A stretch of DNA of 64,000 nt from Draconibacterium orientale (GTDB lineage Bacteria; Bacteroidota; Bacteroidia; Bacteroidales; Prolixibacteraceae). A program made the position numbers and the translations under genes. Shown here in pieces: positions 1 to 8,266 of this stretch (positions within the stretch are counted from its first letter, which is position 1; each line of letters begins with the position of its first letter). The notes beneath the pieces are model-generated. The model saw only the letters and a list, made by a program, of their open reading frames with translations, was not told where the DNA came from and did not search any database. Where the stretch lies: assembly GCF_000626635.1 (NCBI RefSeq), contig NZ_CP007451.1, forward strand, positions 1,736,001-1,800,000, in the 5' to 3' direction.

Positions 1-1282
1 CTTCGTTGCGTATTCCGCCGAAGTTACGGTAGCTGTCAACTTTTTCCCAGTTAATAAAATCGTTGAATTTGCCTTGTCCGCGCCACAGATCGATCAATTC
101 AGGAATAAAATAAACTCCCGGCTCGATGGTAAATACATGACCGGCTTTTAGCGATTTTGCCAGGCGTAGCGATTTTAATCCGAACTGTGTACTTTTTGGC
201 TGGCCGTCGTAACCCACCCAAACTTCACCCAAATCTTCCATATCGTGCACATCCATGCCCATCATGTGGCCGGTTCCGCATGGGAAAAACAAAGCGTGTG
301 CCCCCGCCTCAAATGCATCCATGGCATTTCCTTTTGTAAAGCCCATAGCTTTTAGCCCGTCGAAAATGGTGGTAGCCGCGGCAATGTGCGCATTTTTATA
401 GGGCTTGTTCAACTCAAGCGCGCTGATGGCAGCTTCGTGTGCAGCCAATGAAATTTCATAGATCTCTTTTTGCTCAGGCGTGAATTTTTTGCTTACCGGA
501 AAAGTACTCGACAAATCGCCCGAGTAGCATAATTCATTTTCGTAACCGGCATCTACCAAAAACAGGTCACCTTCTTTTATGGTATTTCCATGAAAATGAT
601 TGTGCAATGTTTGCCCGTTTTTCGTAGCAATTATCGGGAAAGCAATATTACCACCGGCAGCCAGTGCCACTTTATGAATTTCGGCGGTTACCTGTGCTTC
701 CGTCATTCCCGGACGTGCAAATTTCATGGCTGCAACATGCATATCAACCGACACATTCACCGCCTGATGCAGCTGTTCAATCTCTTCTTTTGATTTGATC
801 TCGCGCTGACTAACAACAGCTTTTACCAAATCAAGCGAGTAAGTATTCGCTACATCTTTGGGCGCTACATCAATCAGCTCCATCAACTTAATTTTGTTCT
901 CGGGGCGGTAAAGCGGCAGGAAATGAATCTTTCTGCTTTTCTCCACCACCGAAGCCAGTTTTTTCGTCGGAAAAACCGCTGAAACGCCACATTTAGCAGC
1001 ACGTTCAGCAATCGTTGGCTGTGGCCCCATCCACACAATATCGTCGATGGTGTAATCATTTCCGAAAATAATCTCCTTGTTGTTATCAATATCGATTACC
1101 GCAGCCAGCCCCGGATGCTGAATTCCAAAGTAGTACAAAAAGGTGCTGTCTTGCCTGAAATGGTAGGTGTTATCCGCATAATTCATCGATGATTCGTCGT
1201 TACCAAACAACAAAATCAATCCTTCCCCAACCTTCTCTTTAAGAACTTTTCTTCGTTCGATGTAAATCTCTTTCTGAAACAT
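1..1282 (-). CDS. Aminopeptidase P family protein (M24B), C-terminus cut by window edge
   Basis: Cytosolic metallopeptidase that removes an N-terminal residue preceding proline. About 427 codons are visible on the minus strand, starting at the ATG at 1282; the open frame runs off the left edge, so only the extreme C-terminus is missing. The N-terminal creatinase-like domain begins MFQKEIYIERRKVL. The catalytic pita-bread domain shows the metal ligands in order: Asp in VDAGYENE, Asp in CYSGDLSST, His in GTGHMMGMDVHD and Glu in FTIEPGVY; the last Glu would lie just at the edge (GGIRNE). The family assignment is firm from these motifs. There is no signal peptide, so it is probably cytoplasmic. 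It is on the same strand as the S15 peptidase upstream, but a strong terminator separates them, so they are probably not one transcript. Confidence 0.9.
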   Translation of the reverse strand, partial: MFQKEIYIERRKVLKEKVGEGLILLFGNDESSMNYADNTYHFRQDSTFLYYFGIQHPGLAAVIDIDNNKEIIFGNDYTIDDIVWMGPQPTIAERAAKCGVSAVFPTKKLASVVEKSRKIHFLPLYRPENKIKLMELIDVAPKDVANTYSLDLVKAVVSQREIKSKEEIEQLHQAVNVSVDMHVAAMKFARPGMTEAQVTAEIHKVALAAGGNIAFPIIATKNGQTLHNHFHGNTIKEGDLFLVDAGYENELCYSGDLSSTFPVSKKFTPEQKEIYEISLAAHEAAISALELNKPYKNAHIAAATTIFDGLKAMGFTKGNAMDAFEAGAHALFFPCGTGHMMGMDVHDMEDLGEVWVGYDGQPKSTQFGLKSLRLAKSLKAGHVFTIEPGVYFIPELIDLWRGQGKFNDFINWEKVDSYRNFGGIRNE

Positions 1283-1707
1283 TTATGCAATTTTTTTATG
1301 AGAACGTGAATGTAATAAATTCTCAAATTCGCACTATGACAAATGTTCGTAATGCTTTTACAAGGTTCAGCGCGAAAAGTATTTTGGGCGAGACCTAAGG
1401 TATTTTTTGTAAGAAACAGGTGTTGCAGCAACAAAATTAATAAGCCACGCAACCTTTAGCGCACATTGTCCATCTGTTAACTAAACAAAAGAAAATAAGA
1501 GTTCAGTACTTTTTCCTGCTTAGCTTGTTTTTGCCGGCTTTTGTTTTATAAATAGGGTAGAATCAGTTGCGGTTTCCTAACCAATTCGAATATAAAAAGA
1601 GCCTTACTTGTCTGAAAAGATCAATGTAAGGCTCTTTTGCTTTTATATGCAAAACGCTAATAAATTTATTCCTTCAGGTTATACCAAATTGACCACAAAA
1701 TACCGCA
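1283..1707. other. Intergenic stretch without a gene
   Basis: 425 bases between the two peptidase genes. The only structure recognised is the terminator hairpin at 1594-1638. The small reading frame crossing into the aminopeptidase gene has no family features and overlaps real coding sequence. Confidence 0.6.
1594..1638 (-). terminator. Intrinsic terminator of the S15 peptidase gene
   Basis: Long hairpin with 13-base arms, AAAAGAGCCTTAC and its complement GTAAGGCTCTTTT, around an 18-base loop. On the minus strand it lies about 70 bases after the stop codon of the S15 peptidase gene and is followed by a T-rich run. The symmetrical A/T flanks mean it could work in both directions. Confidence 0.8.
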
Positions 1708-3564
1708 TTATTGAATGGCATTTTTGTAAGCTTCTATTCCGCCAACAACCGGGATTTCGATGCTTGTTCCGTTCAAATCGACTGTTAATTCTGTTCCGGG
1801 TTTTGGCCGAAGTGTAAAATCGCGGTCGCTCGACAAGATCATGAGCCCGATTTGTTGTCCGGCTTTAATCACCTGGTCATCGGGTTGCAGTTCGAAAGTC
1901 ATTTCGTAAAACTTACCCGGTTCCAGCGGTTCACTCTCGCGTAACGTTTTATAATTCTGCAAATCGGCCCAACCACGGGTTATCAGATTATCGGTAATTT
2001 TTGCTTTTCGCCATTGCGAATTGCTCCAGGGTAATGAAACCAGGTAAACCGAAAGATTCACTGCCGGTTTGCTACTGGCTGCCCTGATGGTAATTTTTGC
2101 TTTTCCTGAGATATGCAGGTCTTCTTTCAACACCGGGCTTACATAAATTAACCGGTGCTCAGTAATTTCGGCTTGTGCCAATGCCTCTGCCGAAAATGAG
2201 TAATTATCCACCAGGATTTCAGTTGCCTGCTTCGGCGGTTTTTCGGTAAGCAAATCTCCCTTTTCAGGAGCACCGGCGGTAAGGTATAATTTCACATCAC
2301 GGGCATCCGGGTTTGGATAATCTTTGTATGGTGTTGGCTTATCGCGCTCGTCATCTTCGCGAACAATCCAGGCTTTTGCATCGTTTTCCACACCATTTTC
2401 TATTCCGAACAAATAACGGGTAAACCAACGGTTCATCATACGAACTGGTGGCGGTCCGCCGTGTCCGTTCTGGTGATAGTAAATTTGAGTGGGGATTCCC
2501 TTTGCTTTTGCAGCTTCGTAAATACGGAAACTGTGCTCGGGCATTACATTCCAGTCGTTAAATCCGTGCGACATCAAAAGTGCCGCTTTCATGGGCTCCA
2601 TATCGTTCAGGTAATCGCGGCCGGCCCAAAAGTCGTTGTAATCGCCGGTAACGCGGTCTTGTCCGTTTTTCATTTCATCATCGCGAACATGCTCACGTGC
2701 ATAAGCTCTTTTATCCAGATCGCCACTGTGAATAAAATCGAAAAGCACACCAACATCCTCACCCAAATAACCTCCCGGAGAACGAACCAAACCATTGGAT
2801 CGGTAATAATGGTAATACGATGTATTTGGTGCTACGGGAATAATCGCTTCCAGGCCTTCAACCCCTGTAGTGGCGGCTGCCAGCGGCAATGTTCCGTTAT
2901 ACGAAGTTCCGGTCATCCCCACTTTTCCGGCACACCAGTAAGCCTCAACTTCTTCGTTTCCGCGGCGGGTTTTGTAGCCTTTGGCGCGTCCGCAAAGCCA
3001 GTCGATTACCGCTTTTGGAGCCAGCGATTCATTGTCGCCGCCAACAGTTGGCGAGCCATCCGACAATCCTGTTCCGGGCGATGATGAATGCACAACAATA
3101 TAACCACGAGGCAGCCAGGTATCGACATGCCCTTTTGAAATGATTGGCCGTTCGCCGAGGCGCTGAATTTCGGGTGGATGTACATGTTGTTTGGGTTGCT
3201 CACCAAGCTCCTGATGAACATCCCAGAAAAATTCGGGATTATTACCGGCCACTCCTGCAAAATAAGGGCTTGAGTTATAAATAACCGGAAGTTTTAATCC
3301 TTCGCTTTCGGTTTGCCGCTGACGTGTAACATCAACGTGCATGCGATCTAAAAGGCCATCGCCATCCGAATCAAATTCGGTTTCCACCCACAGGTCTTCG
3401 CGAATCCAGTAGGCCGGATCTTCAAACGCTTTTACAATTTGTGCCTCTCCATCTTTAAAAACAGGTTTTATCGGCTCGTTTTGTTGTGCACGGCTACTAA
3501 CAGCCCACAACTGAATAAGCATCAAACAGGCAACACTTAAACTCAGGTTTTTTCTAATCTTCAT
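1708..3564 (-). CDS. Secreted CocE/NonD-type hydrolase (X-Pro dipeptidyl-peptidase, S15 family)
   Basis: 618-residue alpha/beta-hydrolase predicted to be exported (signal peptide about residues 1-26, ending SSRAQQ). The S15 catalytic triad is visible: Ser221 in the nucleophile elbow GTSYNG, Asp337 in SHGFNDWNV and His368 in HQNGHGGPP. From about residue 400 follows the beta-sandwich typical of the X-Pro dipeptidyl-peptidase C-terminal domain. Family members release X-Pro dipeptides or hydrolyse esters such as cocaine or glutaryl amides, so the exact substrate is open. An aspartate-rich DSDGDGLLD motif near residue 65 resembles a calcium-binding loop. It has no T9SS sorting domain, so it is probably periplasmic. 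It stands alone, with its own terminator downstream. Confidence 0.88.
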   Translation of the reverse strand: MKIRKNLSLSVACLMLIQLWAVSSRAQQNEPIKPVFKDGEAQIVKAFEDPAYWIREDLWVETEFDSDGDGLLDRMHVDVTRQRQTESEGLKLPVIYNSSPYFAGVAGNNPEFFWDVHQELGEQPKQHVHPPEIQRLGERPIISKGHVDTWLPRGYIVVHSSSPGTGLSDGSPTVGGDNESLAPKAVIDWLCGRAKGYKTRRGNEEVEAYWCAGKVGMTGTSYNGTLPLAAATTGVEGLEAIIPVAPNTSYYHYYRSNGLVRSPGGYLGEDVGVLFDFIHSGDLDKRAYAREHVRDDEMKNGQDRVTGDYNDFWAGRDYLNDMEPMKAALLMSHGFNDWNVMPEHSFRIYEAAKAKGIPTQIYYHQNGHGGPPPVRMMNRWFTRYLFGIENGVENDAKAWIVREDDERDKPTPYKDYPNPDARDVKLYLTAGAPEKGDLLTEKPPKQATEILVDNYSFSAEALAQAEITEHRLIYVSPVLKEDLHISGKAKITIRAASSKPAVNLSVYLVSLPWSNSQWRKAKITDNLITRGWADLQNYKTLRESEPLEPGKFYEMTFELQPDDQVIKAGQQIGLMILSSDRDFTLRPKPGTELTVDLNGTSIEIPVVGGIEAYKNAIQ

Positions 3565-3838
3565 TCGTTAAAAAAATTTTATGCAGCCCTTAAACAGCGA
3601 TACAAAAAATCGGCCCCGGATTGCTTTTATTACAGTTTTTTTTATGATTTATCTCCTCAAAACAGAGGTAACCAGCCTATTTTATTTGAATAGCTAAATA
3701 TAACCACACTCAACTTTTATATGATGATGAATGACAGACTTTGTTAATTATTTGTAAGGAATTAAAGAGCACCTCATCCTTTTTTGACTTAAAAGAGTTA
3801 TTTGTATTTTATTTATATCAGCTATTAACACGACAGCT

Positions 3839-3922
3839 ATGAGACAATTGGTTTGCCCCATATCGAAAGATGTGGTGGATGAAAAAAATTTCACTTATAT
3901 CGTACTACCATTTTATAAATAA
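3839..3922 (+). CDS. Possible 27-residue small protein
   Basis: ATG at 3839, stop at 3920-3922, reading MRQLVCPISKDVVDEK followed by a short hydrophobic end. No clear ribosome binding site is visible, but Bacteroidota often lack one. The case for a gene rests on context: a plus-strand terminator sits 27 bases after the stop codon with no other plus-strand gene upstream to need it. The opening (CPIS, then VDE) is reminiscent of the start of DUF4395-type proteins, so it might be the decayed stub of a longer gene; that resemblance is from memory and weak. It could equally be a small RNA with a chance reading frame. Confidence 0.3.
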   Translation: MRQLVCPISKDVVDEKNFTYIVLPFYK

Positions 3923-3948
3923 TTCTACTTAATACAATTTTTCAGTTT

Positions 3949-3981
3949 TAAGGCTTCTGTCGGTTGACGGAGGCCTTTTTT
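3949..3981 (+). terminator. Orphan rho-independent terminator
   Basis: AAGGCTTCTGTC pairs with GACGGAGGCCTT (two G-U type pairs) around a GGTT loop, followed by a T run. It is oriented for plus-strand transcripts, yet the nearest gene on its left is on the other strand. Confidence 0.75.
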
Positions 3982-4118
3982 ATTGAAGGTCCCGCCAAAG
4001 CCTCCCTATCAATGGTGAAATTCGAATTGTTCATCCGAACTTTTAAACAGTCTAAACAAGTGTGCAAAAAAGAAAAACACTATTTTTCCGGCTTCAATCT
4101 TAAACGACTAAACCATCG

Positions 4119-5423
4119 ATGATAAAAGCAATAAAGAAAGCTACCAGTCCGGCAATGTGGGTTCCAACGGCCTATTTTGCAATGGGTTTACCTTTTATGG
4201 TGCTTGCACAGTCAACGGCTATCATGTATAAAAATATGGGGATCTCCGATTCCAAAATTGCATTCTGGACCTCGCTGATTATGCTGCCGTGGACCTTAAA
4301 ACCCTTATGGAGCCCGGTTTTAGAGATGTTCAAATCAAAAAAATTCTTTGTGGTTACCAGCCAGTTTGTTACCGCAATTACTTTTGCGTTGATTGCATTT
4401 GCGCTTCCGCTACCCAACTTTTTTGCTTACACCATCGCACTGCTTGCTGTTATTGGGTTTAGCGGTGCCACCAACGATATTGCTACCGACGGTGTTTACC
4501 TTAGCGTTCTTTCATCAAAAGATCAGGCCCGATACATTGGATGGCAGGGCGCTGCATACAATGTGGGTAAATTTTTGGCTTACGGCGGTTTTGTTACCAT
4601 TGCCGGAATTCTTGAAAAACAATTGGGTGTAGTAAATGCCTGGGTTGCCGTAATGCTTGGAATTGGTGGCGTGATGGCGCTGGTGGGCCTTTATCACTCG
4701 CGAATGTTACCCGGAGGAGAAGCATCAAAATCAGAAGTAAAAAGTCTGAAGGAAGGATTTGACACACTTTGGGATGTGTTAAAAACATTCTTTCAGAAAA
4801 AATACATTTACTGGTACATTGCTTTTATCGTATTGTTCCGTTTTGCCGAAGGATTTGCCATAAAAATTGCGCCGCTATTTTTTAAAGCTGCCGTTGCCGA
4901 TGGCGGATTGGGGTTAACCACCACCGAAATTGGCGTTGTTTACGGAACTTTCGGAACCGCAGCCTTTGTTGCCGGATCGTTACTGGCCGGTTATTTTATT
5001 GCACGCCGCGGCCTGAAAAGGGCTTTACTTATTTTAGTCAGCACTTTTAATATCCCATTTTTGGTGTATGCCTTACTGGCCCATTATCAACCTTCGAGCC
5101 TATACCTGATAGGGGGCGCTGTGGTTTTTGAGTATTTTGGCTATGGCTTTGGTTTTGTGGGACTGATGCTGTTTATGATGCAGCAGGTAGCACCCGGAAA
5201 ATACAAAATGGCGCACTACGCTTTTGCCACCGGAATTATGAATCTTGGTTTTATGGTGCCATCGATGCTGAGTGGTTATTTCAGCGACTGGCTGGGCTAC
5301 AAATTGTTTTTTGCCTGGGTGCTGGTGGCTACCATTCCGATTTTTATTGCTGCACGGTTCGTTCCTTTCGGACACCCCGACAATGTTGATGAAGAAACAA
5401 TAGAAACAAATAAAAATGACTAA
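4119..5423 (+). CDS. MFS permease, probably for oligosaccharides released from glycans
   Basis: 434-residue inner-membrane transporter with about 12 hydrophobic segments, resembling the AmpG/sugar branch of the major facilitator superfamily (opening [17 protein letters not shown]). Its stop codon overlaps the start of the GH130 gene by 8 bases (ATGACTAA), indicating translational coupling. In Bacteroides thetaiotaomicron an MFS transporter lies beside the GH130 enzyme BT1033, which phosphorolyses mannosyl-beta-1,4-GlcNAc from N-glycans. By analogy this permease would bring that disaccharide or a relative into the cytoplasm; this is inference from context. The transporter family is sure, the substrate is not. 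Confidence 0.82.
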   Translation: MIKAIKKATSPAMWVPTAYFAMGLPFMVLAQSTAIMYKNMGISDSKIAFWTSLIMLPWTLKPLWSPVLEMFKSKKFFVVTSQFVTAITFALIAFALPLPNFFAYTIALLAVIGFSGATNDIATDGVYLSVLSSKDQARYIGWQGAAYNVGKFLAYGGFVTIAGILEKQLGVVNAWVAVMLGIGGVMALVGLYHSRMLPGGEASKSEVKSLKEGFDTLWDVLKTFFQKKYIYWYIAFIVLFRFAEGFAIKIAPLFFKAAVADGGLGLTTTEIGVVYGTFGTAAFVAGSLLAGYFIARRGLKRALLILVSTFNIPFLVYALLAHYQPSSLYLIGGAVVFEYFGYGFGFVGLMLFMMQQVAPGKYKMAHYAFATGIMNLGFMVPSMLSGYFSDWLGYKLFFAWVLVATIPIFIAARFVPFGHPDNVDEETIETNKND

Positions 5424-6384
5424 AAAAGTAAACATACCTTTTGAAGAACGCCCGCAAGGTTGCACCGATGTAATGTGGCGCTACTCGCAGAATCCGGTAA
5501 TTGGCCGGTATGCAATTCCAACTTCAAACAGTATTTTCAACAGTGCTGTTGTTTCTTTTGAAGACGGTTTTGCCGGCGTATTTCGCTGCGACAACAAAGC
5601 TGTGCAAATGAATATTTTTGCCGGTTTTAGTAAAGACGGTATCAATTGGGAGATCAATCATGAACCCATTGAAATGGTTGCCGGAAACACCGAGATGATC
5701 GAGTCGGACTACAAGTATGATCCGCGTGTTACCTGGATTGAAGACCGCTACTGGGTAACCTGGTGTAACGGTTATCACGGACCAACAATCGGGATTGCAT
5801 ACACATTCGATTTCAAAACTTTTCACCAGTGCGAAAACGCCTTTTTGCCTTTTAACCGGAATGGCGTTCTTTTTCCCGAAAAAATTAACGGGAAATATGC
5901 CATGCTGAGTCGCCCGAGCGACAATGGACATACTCCGTTTGGCGACATTTACATTAGTTACAGCCCCGATATGAAATACTGGGGCGAACACCGCTGTGTA
6001 ATGAAAGTTACTCCGTTTGAGCTGAGCGCCTGGCAGTGTACAAAAATTGGTGCCGGATCGGTACCGATTAAAACGGAAGAAGGGTGGCTGGAGTTCTACC
6101 ACGGTGTAATTAACACTTGTAATGGTTTCCGCTATTCAATGGGTGCTGCTATTCTCGATCTGGAAGATCCGTCGAAAGTATTGTACCGTACACAACCATA
6201 CTTGCTGGCTCCTGCAGCGACATACGAACTGGCCGGCGATGTGCCGAATGTGGTTTTCCCTTGTGCCGCACTTAGCGATGGTGAAAAAATAGCGGTGTAT
6301 TACGGTGCAGCCGACACGGTTGTGGGAATGGCATTTGCTTACCAGCAGGAATTGATTGATTTTATTAAGGAGAATTCCATCTAA
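5416..6384 (+). CDS. GH130 beta-mannoside phosphorylase
   Basis: 322-residue five-bladed beta-propeller enzyme, a usual length for GH130. The likely general acid is Asp102 in the conserved YDPRV motif, followed by [12 protein letters not shown], which lines the active site. There is no signal peptide, so it acts in the cytoplasm, consistent with phosphorolysis of an imported disaccharide to alpha-mannose-1-phosphate. The family includes mannosyl-glucose and mannosyl-N-acetylglucosamine phosphorylases; the neighbouring permease and BT1033-like arrangement favour the GlcNAc-linked substrate. It is translated from an ATG inside the end of the MFS gene. The 3' end is followed by a repeat fragment and a perfect hairpin at 6442-6484. 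Confidence 0.87.
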   Translation: MTKKVNIPFEERPQGCTDVMWRYSQNPVIGRYAIPTSNSIFNSAVVSFEDGFAGVFRCDNKAVQMNIFAGFSKDGINWEINHEPIEMVAGNTEMIESDYKYDPRVTWIEDRYWVTWCNGYHGPTIGIAYTFDFKTFHQCENAFLPFNRNGVLFPEKINGKYAMLSRPSDNGHTPFGDIYISYSPDMKYWGEHRCVMKVTPFELSAWQCTKIGAGSVPIKTEEGWLEFYHGVINTCNGFRYSMGAAILDLEDPSKVLYRTQPYLLAPAATYELAGDVPNVVFPCAALSDGEKIAVYYGAADTVVGMAFAYQQELIDFIKENSI

Positions 6385-6392
6385 AAAAGGAG

Positions 6393-6432
6393 TTCACGCA
6401 AAGACACAAAGGTTTCGCAAAGTACGCTGAGA
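6393..6432. repeat. ACGCAAAG dispersed repeat, half copy
   Basis: Begins TTCACGCAAAGACACAAAGG and continues with TTTCGCAAAG. Three fuller, roughly palindromic copies of the same family lie at 7663-7744, 8176-8260 and 11410-11492. Confidence 0.75.
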
Positions 6433-6441
6433 AAAATATTG

Positions 6442-6484
6442 AAAATAGTGATGCTCTCACTTGGAGTGAGGGTATCACTATTTT
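6442..6484. terminator. CTCACT-type palindrome, likely bidirectional terminator
   Basis: Arms of 20 bases, AAAATAGTGATGCTCTCACT and a near-complement, around a TGG loop. It sits between convergent genes and overlaps the stop codon of the secreted protein gene at 6478. A/T runs flank both sides. Relatives occur at 51636-51670 and 52353-52387. Confidence 0.7.
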
Positions 6485-6855
6485 CCGGGATCACCTCCAA
6501 AACGTTTTTCCTTTATAAAATACATATTTGTGGAATCGGGTACCGCAACCGGCATATTCCAGAAGTTATCTGAAGGTTTTACCACCGGCATATTATCACC
6601 CAAAGCCATAAATACATCTGTTGTTAATTTTAAATATAAATTATCAATCAAGTTTTCTGTGTTATCATCAAAAAATGATTGGGGTAGTTCGTCATCCAAT
6701 TTCAATTGAGGTGAGATTGTTAGATAATCGTGTTGTTGCTGTTTCTGAAAATCGTCAAATTCAATACGCGGAAGCGGTTTTATAGCATACTCATTTTGAC
6801 TAAATGAAGTAAAGTTCAAACAACAAACAAATATCAAAAACACTATTGTCTTCAT
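6478..6855 (-). CDS. Small secreted protein of unknown function
   Basis: 125 residues with a clear signal peptide (MKTIVFLIFVCCLNFTSFSQ, cleavage after about residue 20). The mature part is acidic and has no domain that I recognise; it contains aromatic/proline-rich stretches such as NFWNMPVAVPD near the end. It is the last gene of a minus-strand run that includes a LytTR regulator, about 46 bases downstream of that gene, so it may belong to the same transcript. The final codons overlap the palindrome at 6442-6484, so its C-terminus may have been fixed by insertion of that repeat. No function is proposed. Confidence 0.6.
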   Translation of the reverse strand: MKTIVFLIFVCCLNFTSFSQNEYAIKPLPRIEFDDFQKQQQHDYLTISPQLKLDDELPQSFFDDNTENLIDNLYLKLTTDVFMALGDNMPVVKPSDNFWNMPVAVPDSTNMYFIKEKRFGGDPGK

Positions 6856-6901
6856 AACTTTAATTTTGTTTCAGCAAGTTAAAAAAGAGCACTAAAAATA
6901 G

Positions 6902-7654
6902 CTAAGCAATTGAGGTTTTTAACATTTGTAGAACCTCATCCTTTCGTCGCCTCGATATGAAAATTTTATCGCTATTTGAAAGTTCGAGCGTTCCTCCGTC
7001 GGTTTTTGAATACGCCACCACATGCTTTAAGTTTACCAGATGGGATTTATGCGTGCGCACGAAAGAATATTCCTTTAAAAGATCTTCAAATTCAACCAGT
7101 GTTTTTGCTACTAATAAATGCTTTTTTTCATGCAGATAAATATGCGTGTAATTGCTTTCGCCCTTACAGTGGACGATCTTTTTCACTTCTACAAATTCAA
7201 TACGATCGTTGGTTGGCAGCCCAATTCGTGGATTATCGGGTTGCAAAATATTACGATTCAATTCGCGAATTTGTCTGTTCTCTTCTTTCTTCTGAATGCG
7301 CTTCGTAACCTTTTCAACCGCGGTTTTTAGTTCGTTAAAGTTGATGGGTTTAAGAATATAATCGGCAGCCGAAAAGCGAATGGCCTTTATGGCATAATTG
7401 TCATAGGCGGTTACAAAAATCACCTCGAAGTTAATATCCGCAAAATGCTCAAGCAACTGAAATCCATTTTCCCCGGGCATTTCAATATCGAGAAAAACCA
7501 ATTGCGGCTTTTCATTTTTAATAAGCTGGATAGCAGACTTCACTGAATTTGCCAGTCCCACCAAGATTACTTCCGGGCAGTGTGATTCAAGCAGTCCAGC
7601 CAAATTTTCGCGGCCGTGTTTTTCGTCGTCAACTATAATTGATTTTATCTGCAT
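6902..7654 (-). CDS. LytTR-type response regulator
   Basis: Cytoplasmic two-component regulator. From the ATG at 7654 (MQIKSIIVDDE) it is 250 residues; eight codons of open frame precede this, but receiver domains normally start at this methionine, and the longer version would be encoded by repeat sequence. The receiver domain (residues 1-120) has the acidic pocket DDE and phospho-acceptor Asp56 in LVFLDIEMPG, with conserved T/Y and K (TAYD, ILKP). The C-terminal LytTR DNA-binding domain (about 150-250) shows the motif with FVRTHKSHLVNL. The cognate sensor is the LytS-like kinase at 8267-8986, separated from it by a GxxExxY gene. Targets are unknown. Confidence 0.9.
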   Translation of the reverse strand: MQIKSIIVDDEKHGRENLAGLLESHCPEVILVGLANSVKSAIQLIKNEKPQLVFLDIEMPGENGFQLLEHFADINFEVIFVTAYDNYAIKAIRFSAADYILKPINFNELKTAVEKVTKRIQKKEENRQIRELNRNILQPDNPRIGLPTNDRIEFVEVKKIVHCKGESNYTHIYLHEKKHLLVAKTLVEFEDLLKEYSFVRTHKSHLVNLKHVVAYSKTDGGTLELSNSDKIFISRRRKDEVLQMLKTSIA

Positions 7655-7662
7655 TTTAAAAA

Positions 7663-7744
7663 GTTCTTGCAAAGTCACAAAGGTTTCGCAGAATTCGCCA
7701 AGTACATCTGCGAACTTTGCGTTTCTTCTTTTTTTTGCGTGAAA
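7663..7744. repeat. ACGCAAAG dispersed repeat, palindromic copy
   Basis: Starts TTCTTGCAAAGTCACAAAGG and ends TTTTTTGCGTGAAA, so the two ends are roughly inverted. It abuts the stop codon of the GxxExxY gene and reaches to within nine bases of the response regulator start. Confidence 0.75.
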
Positions 7745-7749
7745 CAGTA

Positions 7750-8127
7750 TTACAAATTATTTACAATCCGATGGATCCCATCTTTTAGGACACTGGTGTT
7801 AAAATTAATCAAAAGTCCAAGTTTCAAACCCGACAACTTCAAATAGGTTAAAGTTTGAGCATAATGAACCGGAGCTAGTGTTGCAACCGATTTCACTTCT
7901 ACCAGAATCTTATCATTAATAACCAAATCAATTCTGTAACCAACATCTTGTTTTACTTCTTTGTACACAAATGGCATTGGTACCTGCTGTTTTACTTCAA
8001 GACCTATTTCCCTCAATTCAAAAGCTAATGCATTATCATAAGCCGACTCTAAAAGCCCCGGGCCAATAATTTTATGTATTTCGATTGCGGCTCCGATTGT
8101 TTTGTAAGAAAGGTCGTTTTCATTCAT
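7750..8127 (-). CDS. GxxExxY family protein
   Basis: 125 residues with the namesake motif GPGLLESAY near residue 23. A PD-(D/E)xK-like core follows: IDLVI then ILVEVKSV, the spacing expected of a restriction-like nuclease fold. The family is widespread in Bacteroidota and has no agreed biochemical role. Here it lies between a sensor kinase and its response regulator, and is bracketed on both sides by copies of the same ACGCAAAG repeat (7663-7744 and 8176-8260). That layout suggests that it arrived as a unit with the repeats rather than being a functional part of the signalling operon; this is inference. The start codon at 8127 is followed by the usual MNENDLSYK opening. Confidence 0.85.
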   Translation of the reverse strand: MNENDLSYKTIGAAIEIHKIIGPGLLESAYDNALAFELREIGLEVKQQVPMPFVYKEVKQDVGYRIDLVINDKILVEVKSVATLAPVHYAQTLTYLKLSGLKLGLLINFNTSVLKDGIHRIVNNL

Positions 8128-8175
8128 TATTTGCGAGTTTACAATTTATGATGAACAATTTATGTAAAAATGCAG

Positions 8176-8260
8176 GTTCACGCAAAGAACACTAAGATTT
8201 CGCAAAGGAAACAAAGAAGTTTTTTGCGAACTCTGCGTTCCTTCTTTACTTTGCGTGAAC
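8176..8260. repeat. ACGCAAAG dispersed repeat, palindromic copy
   Basis: Begins GTTCACGCAAAG and ends CTTTGCGTGAAC, a perfect 12-base terminal inverted repeat, with TTTCGCAAAGG inside. It occupies the gap between the kinase and the GxxExxY gene. Confidence 0.8.
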
Positions 8261-8266
8261 TCTTCT

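Larger units (their letters stand above)
3565..4118. other. 554-base intergenic region holding a small orphan transcription unit
   Basis: It separates the S15 peptidase (minus) from the MFS gene (plus), so both genes start outward from it. It holds a 27-codon frame (3839-3922) and a rho-independent terminator on the plus strand (3949-3981) that lies upstream of every annotated plus-strand gene. The remainder is AT-rich with nothing recognised. Confidence 0.55.

Noticed and set aside
2461-3084. 207-residue open frame on the plus strand
   Set aside because: Lies wholly inside the S15 peptidase gene on the opposite strand; composition is that of a reverse-complement shadow with no domain or signal.
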